Source: Streptomyces ferrugineus
GTDB lineage: Bacteria; Actinomycetota; Actinomycetes; Streptomycetales; Streptomycetaceae
Assembly: GCF_015160855.1 (NCBI RefSeq)
Contig: NZ_CP063373.1
Coordinates: 2,728,001 to 2,792,000, forward strand
Length of the DNA: 64,000 nt
Direction of reading: 5' to 3'
Shown: piece after piece, positions 18,069 through 25,756 of the stretch
Numbering within the stretch: position 1 is the first letter of the stretch
How the letters are laid out: the number at the start of each line of letters is the position of its first letter
The notes under the pieces: generated by a model
Seen by the model: the letters and a program-made list of their open reading frames with translations, nothing else
Databases searched by the model: none
What the model was told of the DNA's origin: nothing
Made by a program: the position numbers and the translations under genes

Positions 18069-19175
18069 ATGATCGACACGCCGTCCCTCGTGGACCAGTA
18101 CTGCCACGGCGTACTGCGAACGGAGCTGGGCCTCGGCACCTTCGAGGCCCAGCTGGCCCGCACCGAGGGCCCACCCGCACCGGGGACGACGCTCTTCGAC
18201 ACCCAGACCGGTTTCGCCGTACGACGGTGGTGTCCGCCGTTACTCGGCCTGGAACCGCACTGTCCCCCCGCCCGCTATCTCGCCCGCCGTCGTGAACTGG
18301 GCGTACTGGAAGCGGGCCGCCGGCTGCTGCGCGGCAGCGGCATCACGACGTATCTGGTCGACACGGGGCTGCCCGGCGACCTCACCGGCCCCTCCGAGAT
18401 GGCCTCCACGGGCAAGGCCGACGCCCGCGAGATCGTGCGGCTCGAACTCCTCGCCGAACAGGTCGCCGACACCTCCGGCACCGTCGAGTCCTTCCTGGCC
18501 AACCTCGCCGAATCGGTGCACGGCGCGGCCGGGAACGCGGTGGCCTTCACCTCGGTCGCGGGCGTACGGCATGGCCTGGCACTGGCACCCGAGCCGCCGG
18601 GGCCGGGGGAGGTGCGGGGCGCGGCGGGGCGCTGGCTGGCGGCGCGCGGCGTCGGCGGTGAGCTGAGCGACCCGGTGCTGCTGCGGCACCTGCTGTGGAT
18701 CGCGGTGGCGTCCGGACTGCCGCTGCAACTGCACGCGGGGCTGGGCGCGCCGGGCCTGCGCGTCGACCGCACCGACCCGGTGCTGCTCACGGACTTCGTC
18801 CGCGCCACGGCCGGCCTCGGCACCGACCTGATCCTGCTGCACGGCTACCCGTACCACCGCCACGCCGCCCACCTGGCCGGCGTCTTCCCGCACGTCTACG
18901 CCGACTCCGGCGCCGCCCTCATCCGCACCGGCGCCCGCGCGGCCACGATCCTCGCCGAGATCCTGGAACTGGCCCCCTTCGGCAAGATCCTCTTCTCCAG
19001 CGGCGCACAGGGCCTGCCCGAACTGCACGTCGTGGGCGCCCGGCTGTTCCGCGAGGCCCTCGCCAGGGTGCTCGGCGGCTGGGTCGCGGAGGGGGCGTGG
19101 TCGTCGGTGGACGCCCAGCGGGTGGCGGCGATGGTGGCGTCGGGAAACGCGCGCAGGGTGTACGGGCTGGGCTGA
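18069..19175 (+). CDS. Amidohydrolase family protein
   Basis: A 368-residue TIM-barrel protein of the amidohydrolase_2 group. The ATG at 18069 has GGGGAG 5-6 bases upstream. Metal-ligand-like histidines appear in 'DQYCHGVL' (the family normally has HxH here), 'LQLHAGLGAPG' and 'LILLHGYPYHRHAAHLA'. 'KILFSSGAQGLPEL' is the late barrel strand, where the acidic residue of the usual SSD motif is replaced (SSG). This resembles the amidohydrolase domain fused to glutamine-synthetase-like FluG proteins. The substrate is unknown, and the altered metal motifs mean catalysis is uncertain. Confidence 0.82.
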   Translation: MIDTPSLVDQYCHGVLRTELGLGTFEAQLARTEGPPAPGTTLFDTQTGFAVRRWCPPLLGLEPHCPPARYLARRRELGVLEAGRRLLRGSGITTYLVDTGLPGDLTGPSEMASTGKADAREIVRLELLAEQVADTSGTVESFLANLAESVHGAAGNAVAFTSVAGVRHGLALAPEPPGPGEVRGAAGRWLAARGVGGELSDPVLLRHLLWIAVASGLPLQLHAGLGAPGLRVDRTDPVLLTDFVRATAGLGTDLILLHGYPYHRHAAHLAGVFPHVYADSGAALIRTGARAATILAEILELAPFGKILFSSGAQGLPELHVVGARLFREALARVLGGWVAEGAWSSVDAQRVAAMVASGNARRVYGLG

Positions 19176-19193
19176 GCTGTACAGGATGAGCGC

Positions 19194-19934
19194 ATGAACA
19201 GGACCGATGCCTTACTCGACCGCTTCCTGTCCCTGCTGTCCGAGCTGGAGCCGCTCGCCGTCTGGGCCCACGGCTCGCTCGGCGGGGGCGACTACCAGGA
19301 GGGCCGCAGCGATCTGGACCTGGTCGCCGTACTGAAGGAGCCGATCGGCGTGCGGACCGCCTGGCGGGTGGCCCTGGTGCACGCGCGGCTGCGTGACGCG
19401 CCGCTCGCCGGGCTGCTGCACTGCAGCTATCTCACGCTCCCCACGGCGGACGGCGCGGACCGGCGGCACCTCACCTGGGCGCACAAGGAGCTTTTCAAGC
19501 GGCCGGTCAGCCCGGTCACCCGGCGCGAACTGCACACCTTCGGCCGTGTGCTGCACGGCGAGGCGCCCGCGGGCCTGCTGCCGCCGGTGACGGACCGGGA
19601 GCTCGCCGACTTCGTCGTACGCGACCAGCGGGACTTCTGGCGCCCGGCCGTGGACAACGTCCCGCTGTGGACCCGGGACGTGTGGGTCGCCCTGGGGCTG
19701 ATCACCTTCGCCCGGGCGAGCGTCACCGCGCGCGAGGGCCGGCTGATCTCCAAGCGCGAGGCGCTGGATCTGCTGCCCGGACTCGGGGCACCCGTCGAGG
19801 TCGTCGAGGACATCCGCGCACGCCGCTACGACGACGCGGCGCCGCCCACCGAGGAGTGGGCGGCGCGCAGGGCCGGGCTGGCGCGGGACTACCTGGGGCC
19901 GGCGATCGACGCGCTCGTGGCGTCGTACGACTGA
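19194..19934 (+). CDS. Nucleotidyltransferase domain protein
   Basis: A 246-residue protein with the nucleotidyltransferase motif 'AHGSLGGGDYQEGRSDLDLVAVL' (shown in parts: HGSLGGGDYQ, then SDLDLV at about 40-45), giving the two metal-binding aspartates. A helical C-terminal part with 'FARASVTAREGRLISKREAL' resembles the AadA-type aminoglycoside adenylyltransferase helper domain. The length matches that family. No resistance function can be claimed. Its last 46 bases overlap the 3' end of ctaA on the other strand. Confidence 0.8.
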   Translation: MNRTDALLDRFLSLLSELEPLAVWAHGSLGGGDYQEGRSDLDLVAVLKEPIGVRTAWRVALVHARLRDAPLAGLLHCSYLTLPTADGADRRHLTWAHKELFKRPVSPVTRRELHTFGRVLHGEAPAGLLPPVTDRELADFVVRDQRDFWRPAVDNVPLWTRDVWVALGLITFARASVTAREGRLISKREALDLLPGLGAPVEVVEDIRARRYDDAAPPTEEWAARRAGLARDYLGPAIDALVASYD

Positions 19935-20902
19935 ACGGGCAGGTCGGGCACCGGCACCTCGGGCCGCTCCCGCAGGGCGAGCAGCACCCGGAGGGTGGCG
20001 ATCCACACCACGGCCGAGCCGAACATGTGCAGGCCGACCAGGAGTTCCGGCAGGTCCGTGAAGTACTGGACGTAGCCGATGACGCCCTGGGCGAGGAGGA
20101 TCAGGAAGAGGTCGCGGGTGCGGTTCAGCGGGCCCTTCGGGGCGTCGACCGCCTTGAGGACGAACCACAGGGCGAACGTCAGCGTGACCACGATCCAGGC
20201 GAGCACCGCGTGCAGCTTGGTGACGTTCTCCCAGTCCAGCGGCATCCGCTCGACCTCGCTGGAGTCGCCCGCGTGCGGGCCCGCGCCGGTGACCACCGTG
20301 CCGACCAGGATCAGCAGCGTCGAGGCCGCGACCAGGAACCACACCAGCTGCTGGACCGCCCTGCCGACCAGCGGGCGCGGCGCCGCGTCGCCCTCCCGGG
20401 TGCGCTGCCACATCACCGTGGCGACCGCGATGAGCGCGGAGGTCGCCACGAAGTGGGCCGCGACCGTGTACGGGTTGAGGCCGACCAGGACGACGATGCC
20501 GCCGAGCACCGCGTTGCTCATCACGATCCAGAACTGGGCCCAGCCCAGCCGGGTCAGGCCGCGCCGGTACGGCTTCTCGGAGCGTGCCGCGATGATCGCC
20601 CAGCCGACGGCGGCGCACAGGACGTACGTCAGCATGCGGTTGCCGAACTCGATGGCGCCGTGGACACCCATCGCGCTGGTGGCGGTCAGCGAGTCGTCGG
20701 TGCACTTGGGCCAGGTCGGGCAGCCGAGCCCGGATCCGGTGAGGCGTACCGCGCCGCCGGTGACCACGATGACCACCGACATCACGAGCGCGGAGAGAGC
20801 CGCCCGTTGGACCGTCCTCGGGGTCGGGGTCCAGCGTGCGGCGATGAAGGCGAGCGGGTTGCGCACGGCCGCCACGGCGTCGGCGCGGGTCACGTTTGGC
20901 AC
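19889..20902 (-). CDS. ctaA: Heme A synthase (COX15/CtaA family)
   Basis: An integral membrane protein of 337 residues that oxidises the C8 methyl of heme O to a formyl group. It has eight likely membrane helices in two four-helix halves. The first half carries 'GAVRLTGSGLGCPTWPKC' with the paired cysteines, and conserved histidines occur in 'VHGAIEFGNR', 'AAHF', 'KLHAVLAW' and 'GLHMFGSA'. The GTG at 20902 is chosen because a TACGAT -10 box ends 7 bases upstream, implying a leaderless mRNA. GTG 20893 is an alternative. It follows the ABC-2 exporter genes by 64 bases on the same strand but has its own promoter. Confidence 0.94.
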   Translation of the reverse strand: MPNVTRADAVAAVRNPLAFIAARWTPTPRTVQRAALSALVMSVVIVVTGGAVRLTGSGLGCPTWPKCTDDSLTATSAMGVHGAIEFGNRMLTYVLCAAVGWAIIAARSEKPYRRGLTRLGWAQFWIVMSNAVLGGIVVLVGLNPYTVAAHFVATSALIAVATVMWQRTREGDAAPRPLVGRAVQQLVWFLVAASTLLILVGTVVTGAGPHAGDSSEVERMPLDWENVTKLHAVLAWIVVTLTFALWFVLKAVDAPKGPLNRTRDLFLILLAQGVIGYVQYFTDLPELLVGLHMFGSAVVWIATLRVLLALRERPEVPVPDLPVQSYDATSASIAGPR

Positions 20903-20939
20903 GCGCCCTATCGTAGGCGGCCGCTTGTGCACGCTTTCA
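20903..20939 (-). promoter_or_regulatory. ctaA promoter (leaderless)
   Basis: On the minus strand a -10 TACGAT (20915-20910) is preceded after 18 bases by a weak -35 TGAAAG (20939-20934). It ends 7 bases before the GTG start. No ribosome binding site precedes the GTG. Confidence 0.5.
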
Positions 20940-20966
20940 CGAGGGTCGGCACCAGGCCCTGGGGAC

Positions 20967-21737
20967 CTACTCCCAGCGGAAGAACTTCCCGGCCGCCGCC
21001 AGCCCGACGACCGCCCATGCGGCCAGGATGCCCAGGTCACTCCAGGGCATCCCGGCGCCGTGCTGGAGCACGTCCCGCAGCCCGTCCGACAGCGCCGAGA
21101 TCGGCAGCAGGCCGAGCACGTCCTGGGCGGCGGCGGGGAACTTGTCCAGCGGCACGATCACCCCGCCGCCGACGAGCAGCAGCAGGAAGACCAGGTTGGC
21201 GGCGGCCAGTGTCGCCTCCGCCTTGAGCGTGCCGGCCATCAGCAGGCCGAGCCCCGAGAAGGCGGCCGTGCCCAGGATCAGCAGGAGCACGACGGCTGCC
21301 GGACTGCCGTGCGGCGACCAGCCCAGCGCGAAGGCGATCACCGTCAGCAGCAGGATCTGCAGCACCTCGGTGATCAGCACCGACGCCGTCTTCGCCGTCA
21401 TCAGGCCCCAGCGGGGCAGCGGTGAGGACGCCAGCCGCTTCAGCACGCCGTACCGGCGCTCGAAGCCCGTGGCGATGGCCTGCCCCGTGAACGCCGTCGA
21501 CATCACGGCGAGCGCGAGGACGCCGGGGGTGAGGAAGTCGACGGCCTCGCCGGCTCCCGTGTCGACGATGTCCACCGAGCTGAAGAGGGCCAGCAGCAGG
21601 GTGGGGATCACGACGGTCAGGAGCAGCTGCTCGCCGTTGCGCAGCAGCATCTTCGTCTCCAGCGCCGCCTGCGCCGTGATCATGCGTGCCAGTGGAGCCG
21701 CGCCCGGCCTGGGGGTGTGGATGCCGGTGGTCGTCAC
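20967..21737 (-). CDS. ABC-2 type transporter permease
   Basis: A 256-residue membrane protein with six hydrophobic segments and the ABC-2 pattern 'FLTPGVLALAVMSTAFTGQA' followed by 'ERRYGVLKRLASSPLPRW'. It is typical of daunorubicin-type exporters. The GTG at 21737 overlaps the ATPase stop by 4 bases and has AAGGAG upstream. With the ATPase it forms a two-gene exporter immediately upstream of ctaA. The substrate is unknown. Conservation of this pair next to ctaA in streptomycetes would suggest a link to heme or oxidase biogenesis, which I cannot test here. Confidence 0.92.
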   Translation of the reverse strand: MTTTGIHTPRPGAAPLARMITAQAALETKMLLRNGEQLLLTVVIPTLLLALFSSVDIVDTGAGEAVDFLTPGVLALAVMSTAFTGQAIATGFERRYGVLKRLASSPLPRWGLMTAKTASVLITEVLQILLLTVIAFALGWSPHGSPAAVVLLLILGTAAFSGLGLLMAGTLKAEATLAAANLVFLLLLVGGGVIVPLDKFPAAAQDVLGLLPISALSDGLRDVLQHGAGMPWSDLGILAAWAVVGLAAAGKFFRWE

Positions 21738-22657
21738 GAGCGCAGCTCCTTGCCGGTGAGCTCCAGGAAGACGTCTTCGAGTGTGTGCCGCTCCACCGAG
21801 ATCCGGTCCGGCATCACCCCGTGCTGGGCGCACCACGACGTCACCGTCGCCAGCAGTTGGGGGTCGACCTTGCCGACGACCCGGTACGAGCCCGGCGTCA
21901 GCTCCGCGGCCGAGCAGTCGGCGGGCAGGGCCTTGAGCAGGGACCCCACGTCGAGGCCGGGGCGGCCGGTGAAGCGCAGGGTGTTCTCGGCGCCGCCCCG
22001 GCACAGCTCCTCCGGGGTGCCCTGGGCGATGACCCGGCCGGCGTCGATGATCGCGACGGCGTCGGCGAGCTGCTCGGCCTCGTCCATGTAGTGGGTGGTG
22101 AGGATCACGGAGACACCGTCGGCGCGCAGGTCACGCACCAGGTCCCAGGTGGCCCGGCGGGCCTGCGGGTCGAGGCCGGCGGTCGGTTCGTCCAGGAACA
22201 CCAGCTCCGGGCGGCCGACCACGGCCATGGCGAGCGCGAGCCGCTGCTGCTGGCCGCCGGACAGGCGGCGGTAGGCGGTCCGGCCGCAGCCGCCGAGGCC
22301 GAGCCGCTCGATGAGGGCGTCGACGTCCAGCGGATGGGCGTGCAGCTTGGCGACATGGCGCAGCATCTCGTCCGCCCGCGCGCCCGAGTAGACACCGCCG
22401 GACTGGAGCATCACGCCGATCCGGGGCCGCAGCTCACCGGACTGTCTCACCGGGTCGAGCCCCAGGACGCGCACCGTGCCGGAGTCCGGCCTGCGGTATC
22501 CCTCGCAGGTCTCCACGGTCGTCGTCTTGCCCGCGCCGTTGGGTCCGAGTACGGCGGTGACGCCCGCCTGGGCCACCAGGTCGAGACCGTTCACCGCGGT
22601 TTTGTCGCCGTACCGCTTCACCAGGGCCTGGACCTGGAGCACGGGCTCAGTTCGCAT
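21734..22657 (-). CDS. ABC transporter ATP-binding protein (DrrA type)
   Basis: A 307-residue ATPase with Walker A GPNGAGKTT (about 38-46), signature LSGGQQQRLALA, Walker B ELVFLDEPTAGLD and switch His in TTHYMDEAE. A C-terminal extension of about 80 residues follows, as in DrrA-like proteins. The ATG at 22657 is preceded on the minus strand by a -10-like TAGACT (22671-22666) 8 bases upstream. The only SD-like GGAG is 2 bases away, so a leaderless mRNA is likely. It is coupled to the permease gene by GTGA. Confidence 0.93.
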   Translation of the reverse strand: MRTEPVLQVQALVKRYGDKTAVNGLDLVAQAGVTAVLGPNGAGKTTTVETCEGYRRPDSGTVRVLGLDPVRQSGELRPRIGVMLQSGGVYSGARADEMLRHVAKLHAHPLDVDALIERLGLGGCGRTAYRRLSGGQQQRLALAMAVVGRPELVFLDEPTAGLDPQARRATWDLVRDLRADGVSVILTTHYMDEAEQLADAVAIIDAGRVIAQGTPEELCRGGAENTLRFTGRPGLDVGSLLKALPADCSAAELTPGSYRVVGKVDPQLLATVTSWCAQHGVMPDRISVERHTLEDVFLELTGKELRS

Positions 22658-22980
22658 GGCTCCAGAGTCTAGGTAGGCGCCGGGTCCCCCGAACGGCCGG
22701 GTTCACATCTCCTGCGCGCGAGGCCGATGGATCTCCAGCCACCGCGCCGCGTAGGCCACCGCGTCCGCCACCGGAAACAGCCGTACGTCGGCCGCGCCCA
22801 CCTTCCCGCGTACGACGGGCCGGCCCGTCGGCCCCGGCCGTCCCACCTTCACCAGCGGTGACGGGATCCGGTACTCGGCGAGATGGAAGCCGGTGCCAGG
22901 GAGCTGCGCCACTGAGCCTGACGGTGCTGGCCCGCGCTGTCAGCGAGCCTGGGCATCGGTACCCAGGTCGCTCGCGCAGC

Positions 22981-23040
22981 CCGGCGCTGGTGGGTGCCGC
23001 TGCGCCCACCCGTGCCGCCCCAGCGGCACGACTGCCCGCA
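22981..23040. repeat. Dispersed Streptomyces hairpin repeat (inside aac remnant)
   Basis: Contains GTGCCGCTG paired with CAGCGGCAC, and an alternative inner stem CGTGCCG-CCCCAG-CGGCACG. The sequence with GGGTG(C)CG, CCCACCCGTGCC and CGACTGCCC flanks matches a hairpin repeat I recognise from many Streptomyces intergenic regions. Confidence 0.55.
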
Positions 23041-23080
23041 GCTACGCCAGTGGTGGTGCTCGGCGGGTGTCGGCGCCGGT

Positions 23081-23160
23081 CAGCGAAATCCAGCCCGTCC
23101 GGCGTTTGAGGACGAGGCCGTTCAGGCCGAAGCGGGGTCTGGGGGCGCAGCCCCCAGAGG
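23081..23160. repeat. Dispersed Streptomyces repeat with terminator-like hairpin
   Basis: The block CAGCCCGTCCGGCGTTTGAG followed by GACGAGGCCGTTCAGGCCG is a well-known recurrent intergenic sequence of Streptomyces chromosomes. It ends in the perfect hairpin TCTGGGGGC-GCA-GCCCCCAGA (23138-23158). It joins the N-terminal piece of the aac remnant. Confidence 0.75.
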
Positions 23161-23375
23161 CGCGCCTATCGCCGATCGGCTCAGCCGCCGGAGGCTTCCG
23201 CCGCAGACCCAGCCGAGGGAGCTGAGCGAGGAGTGCACGAGGAGCGTCTCACCGGTTTGGACGCCCAGCTCGCGAAGTTCCGCGGCGAGGGTGTCCCGAG
23301 TGACAAGAGGGCCGGTCGGAGGGGGTGTGGGCATGGTTCCGGAGTGTCCCGGAAGGTGCCTCGCGGCGCCACCGA

Positions 23376-23389
23376 TTTGATCGATCAAA
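23376..23389. promoter_or_regulatory. Perfect 14-base palindrome upstream of sufR
   Basis: TTTGATCGATCAAA lies 107 bases before the sufR start and just upstream of the aac remnant. A second, imperfect element TTAGG-TATG-CCTAA follows at 23410-23423. Their readers are unknown. Being AT-rich in this DNA, they are probably regulatory. Confidence 0.4.
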
Positions 23390-23459
23390 GATCGTTTCCG
23401 CAGGTCAGATTAGGTATGCCTAAGTGACGTAGGGCACCGTCGAGGGGAGCGGACGCGGC

Positions 23460-23498
23460 TTGCCTGGCTTTGAGGAATTACGCAACAATGGCGTTGTG
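23460..23498 (+). promoter_or_regulatory. suf operon promoter with SufR operator over the start
   Basis: A -35 TTGCCT (23460-23465) and -10-like AACAAT (23484-23489) are 18 bases apart. The expected start of transcription is at the GTG of sufR (23496), and no ribosome binding site is present. CAAC-AATGGC-GTTG (23483-23496) lies exactly over the -10 and first base of the gene. It fits the CAAC-N6-GTTG palindrome that I recall for SufR of Streptomyces avermitilis. Confidence 0.75.
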
Positions 23499-24248
23499 AA
23501 AAACGTCGGCGAGGCTCGGGAGACCCCCATGGGAACCCCTCAGGAGGAGCTCGCGACCGGGGAGCGTTCAACACGCAACCGGGTCGCGCGGTCCATCCTG
23601 GACCACGGCCCGTCGACCGTCGCCGAGCTGGCCGGCCGGCTGGGACTGACCCAGGCCGCCGTACGCAGGCATCTGGACGCGCTGGTCGCCGACGATGTCG
23701 TGGAGGCGCGGGAGCAGCGGGTGTACGGCGCGCGTACGCGCGGGCGTCCCGCCAAGGTCTTCGCGCTCACCGACTGCGGCCGTGACGCCTTCGACCAGTC
23801 GTACGACAAGCTCGCCGCGGACGCCCTGAAGTGGATCGCCGAGCGCGAGGGCGGGAGCGAGGCGGTCGCCGCCTTCGCCCGCGACCGGATCGCCGCCCAG
23901 GCGAGCGCGTACCGCAAGGCGATCGAGGCCGTCAGCCCGGACAAGCGCACCGAAGCCCTGGCCAAGGCCCTGAGCGCAGACGGGTACGCTGCAACGGCGC
24001 GCAGCGCACCCCTCCCTCAAAAAGGCGAGCAGCTCTGCCAGCACCACTGCCCGGTCGCCCATGTCGCGGAGCAGTTCCCCCAGCTGTGCGAGGCGGAGAC
24101 GGAGATCTTCGCCGAGCTGCTCGGAACGCACGTCCAGAGACTGGCGACCATCGCGCACGGCGACGGCGTCTGCACGACGTTCATCCCGAAGATTTCCCAC
24201 ATTTCTCATAACGCATCTGCAAGCACGGCCGGGAGGAACCCCGCATGA
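23496..24248 (+). CDS. sufR: SufR, iron-sulfur-sensing repressor of the suf operon
   Basis: A 250-residue ArsR/DeoR-like winged-helix regulator. The DNA-binding part (about 25-85) includes '[21 protein letters not shown]'. The C-terminal part carries the cysteine ligands for a [4Fe-4S] cluster in '[21 protein letters not shown]' plus a fourth Cys in 'GDGVCTTF'. With an intact cluster the protein represses suf; cluster loss under oxidative stress or iron lack releases it (family knowledge). The GTG at 23496 gives 'MKNVGEARE'. Its ATGA overlap with sufB couples the two. The own promoter holds a matching operator, so it is autoregulated. Confidence 0.93.
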   Translation: MKNVGEARETPMGTPQEELATGERSTRNRVARSILDHGPSTVAELAGRLGLTQAAVRRHLDALVADDVVEAREQRVYGARTRGRPAKVFALTDCGRDAFDQSYDKLAADALKWIAEREGGSEAVAAFARDRIAAQASAYRKAIEAVSPDKRTEALAKALSADGYAATARSAPLPQKGEQLCQHHCPVAHVAEQFPQLCEAETEIFAELLGTHVQRLATIAHGDGVCTTFIPKISHISHNASASTAGRNPA

Positions 24249-25669
24249 CTCTCCCCATCGAGGAGACTGCCCACCCTGAGCTCGAAGGCCTGGGCAAGTA
24301 CGAATACGGCTGGGCGGACTCCGACGAGGCCGGTGCCGCTGCGAAGCGCGGTCTGAGCGAGGCTGTCGTCCGCGACATCTCCGGCAAGAAGTCGGAGCCG
24401 GAGTGGATGACCAAGCTGCGCCTGAAGGGCCTGAAGCTCTTCGAGAAGAAGCCCATGCCGAACTGGGGCTCGGACCTGTCGGGCATCGACTTCGACAACA
24501 TCAAGTACTTCGTGCGCTCCACGGAGAAGCAGGCGGAGTCCTGGGAGGACCTGCCCGAGGACATCAAGAACACCTACGACAAGCTGGGCATCCCGGAGGC
24601 GGAGAAGCAGCGCCTGGTCGCCGGTGTCGCCGCCCAGTACGAGTCGGAGGTCGTCTACCACCAGATCCGCGAGGACCTGGAGGAGCAGGGCGTCATCTTC
24701 CTCGACACCGACACCGCGCTGAAGGAGCACCCGGAGCTCTTCAAGGAGTACTTCGGGACCGTCATCCCGGCCGGTGACAACAAGTTCGCCGCGCTGAACA
24801 CCGCCGTGTGGTCGGGCGGCTCCTTCATCTACGTGCCGAAGGGCGTGCACGTGGAGATCCCGCTGCAGGCCTACTTCCGGATCAACACCGAGAACATGGG
24901 CCAGTTCGAGCGGACCCTGATCATCGTCGACGAGGGTGCCTACGTGCACTACGTCGAGGGCTGCACGGCACCGATCTACAAGTCGGACTCGCTGCACTCC
25001 GCGGTCGTCGAGATCATCGTCAAGAAGAACGCCCGCTGCCGCTACACGACCATCCAGAACTGGTCGAACAACGTCTACAACCTGGTCACCAAGCGCGCCG
25101 TCGCCTACGAGGGCGCGACCATGGAGTGGATCGACGGCAACATCGGCTCCAAGGTGACGATGAAGTACCCGGCCGTCTACCTGATGGGCGAGCACGCCAA
25201 GGGCGAGACCCTGTCCATCGCCTTCGCGGGCGAGGGCCAGCACCAGGACGCCGGCGCGAAGATGGTCCACATGGCGCCGAACACCTCGTCCAACATCGTG
25301 TCGAAGTCCGTGGCGCGCGGCGGTGGCCGTACCTCCTACCGCGGTCTGATCGAGATCGGCGAGGGCGCTCCGGGTGCGAAGTCCAACGTGCTCTGTGACG
25401 CTCTGCTCGTCGACACCATCTCCCGGTCGGACACCTACCCGTACGTCGACGTCCGTGAGGACGACGTCTCCATGGGCCACGAGGCGACCGTCTCCAAGGT
25501 CTCCGAGGACCAGCTCTTCTACCTGATGAGCCGCGGTCTGAGCGAGGACGAGGCGATGGCGATGATCGTGCGCGGCTTCGTCGAGCCGATCGCCAAGGAG
25601 CTGCCGATGGAGTACGCCCTTGAGCTCAACCGGCTGATCGAGCTGCAGATGGAAGGCGCGGTCGGCTAA
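24245..25669 (+). CDS. sufB: Fe-S cluster assembly scaffold SufB
   Basis: A 474-residue right-handed beta-helix protein that, with SufC and SufD, builds iron-sulfur clusters from cysteine sulfur. Family landmarks are '[20 protein letters not shown]', '[19 protein letters not shown]' and the C-terminal '[20 protein letters not shown]'. No intein is present, unlike mycobacterial SufB. It starts inside the sufR stop (ATGA). It is followed by an 87-base gap with a hairpin before sufD. Confidence 0.97.
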   Translation: MTLPIEETAHPELEGLGKYEYGWADSDEAGAAAKRGLSEAVVRDISGKKSEPEWMTKLRLKGLKLFEKKPMPNWGSDLSGIDFDNIKYFVRSTEKQAESWEDLPEDIKNTYDKLGIPEAEKQRLVAGVAAQYESEVVYHQIREDLEEQGVIFLDTDTALKEHPELFKEYFGTVIPAGDNKFAALNTAVWSGGSFIYVPKGVHVEIPLQAYFRINTENMGQFERTLIIVDEGAYVHYVEGCTAPIYKSDSLHSAVVEIIVKKNARCRYTTIQNWSNNVYNLVTKRAVAYEGATMEWIDGNIGSKVTMKYPAVYLMGEHAKGETLSIAFAGEGQHQDAGAKMVHMAPNTSSNIVSKSVARGGGRTSYRGLIEIGEGAPGAKSNVLCDALLVDTISRSDTYPYVDVREDDVSMGHEATVSKVSEDQLFYLMSRGLSEDEAMAMIVRGFVEPIAKELPMEYALELNRLIELQMEGAVG

Positions 25670-25695
25670 GGCCCGCCATCCGGTACAGCAGCAGG

Positions 25696-25718
25696 CGGCC
25701 CGCCCCCGCGGCGGGCCG
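25696..25718 (+). other. Intra-operon hairpin between sufB and sufD
   Basis: CGGCCCGCC-CCCGC-GGCGGGCCG is a perfect 9-base stem with a 5-base loop, not followed by a T run. It may protect or process the sufRB part of the mRNA and adjust the ratio to sufD onwards. Confidence 0.5.
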
Positions 25719-25756
25719 AAGATCGCAAACGTAGGAAAGAGAGCAGACCGACAGCC

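Larger units (their letters stand above)
22703..23334 (-). pseudogene. Remnant of an aminoglycoside 3-N-acetyltransferase (AAC(3)) gene
   Basis: ATG at 23334 opens a frame whose codons 12-46 read like an AAC(3) N-terminus ('[20 protein letters not shown]', 'LGWVCGG'). The frame then enters a dispersed repeat and stops. A second frame (GTG 22912 to 22703, 69 codons) resembles the family C-terminus ('VVRGKVGAADVRLFPVADAV' and 'YAARWLEIHRP'). The central 150 or so residues, including the catalytic part, are gone. Two dispersed repeats lie between the two pieces. I read this as one decayed gene. The N-terminal match is clear; the C-terminal match is from memory and less certain. Confidence 0.65.

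Noticed and set aside
22703..22912. Independent 69-residue gene
   Set aside because: It resembles the C-terminal end of AAC(3) enzymes, lies in line with an N-terminal piece and has no ribosome binding site. A pseudogene piece is simpler.
23410..23423. Firm DmdR/IdeR iron box
   Set aside because: The arms are only 5 bases and the total length is 14 rather than 19, so it is listed only as a possible element.
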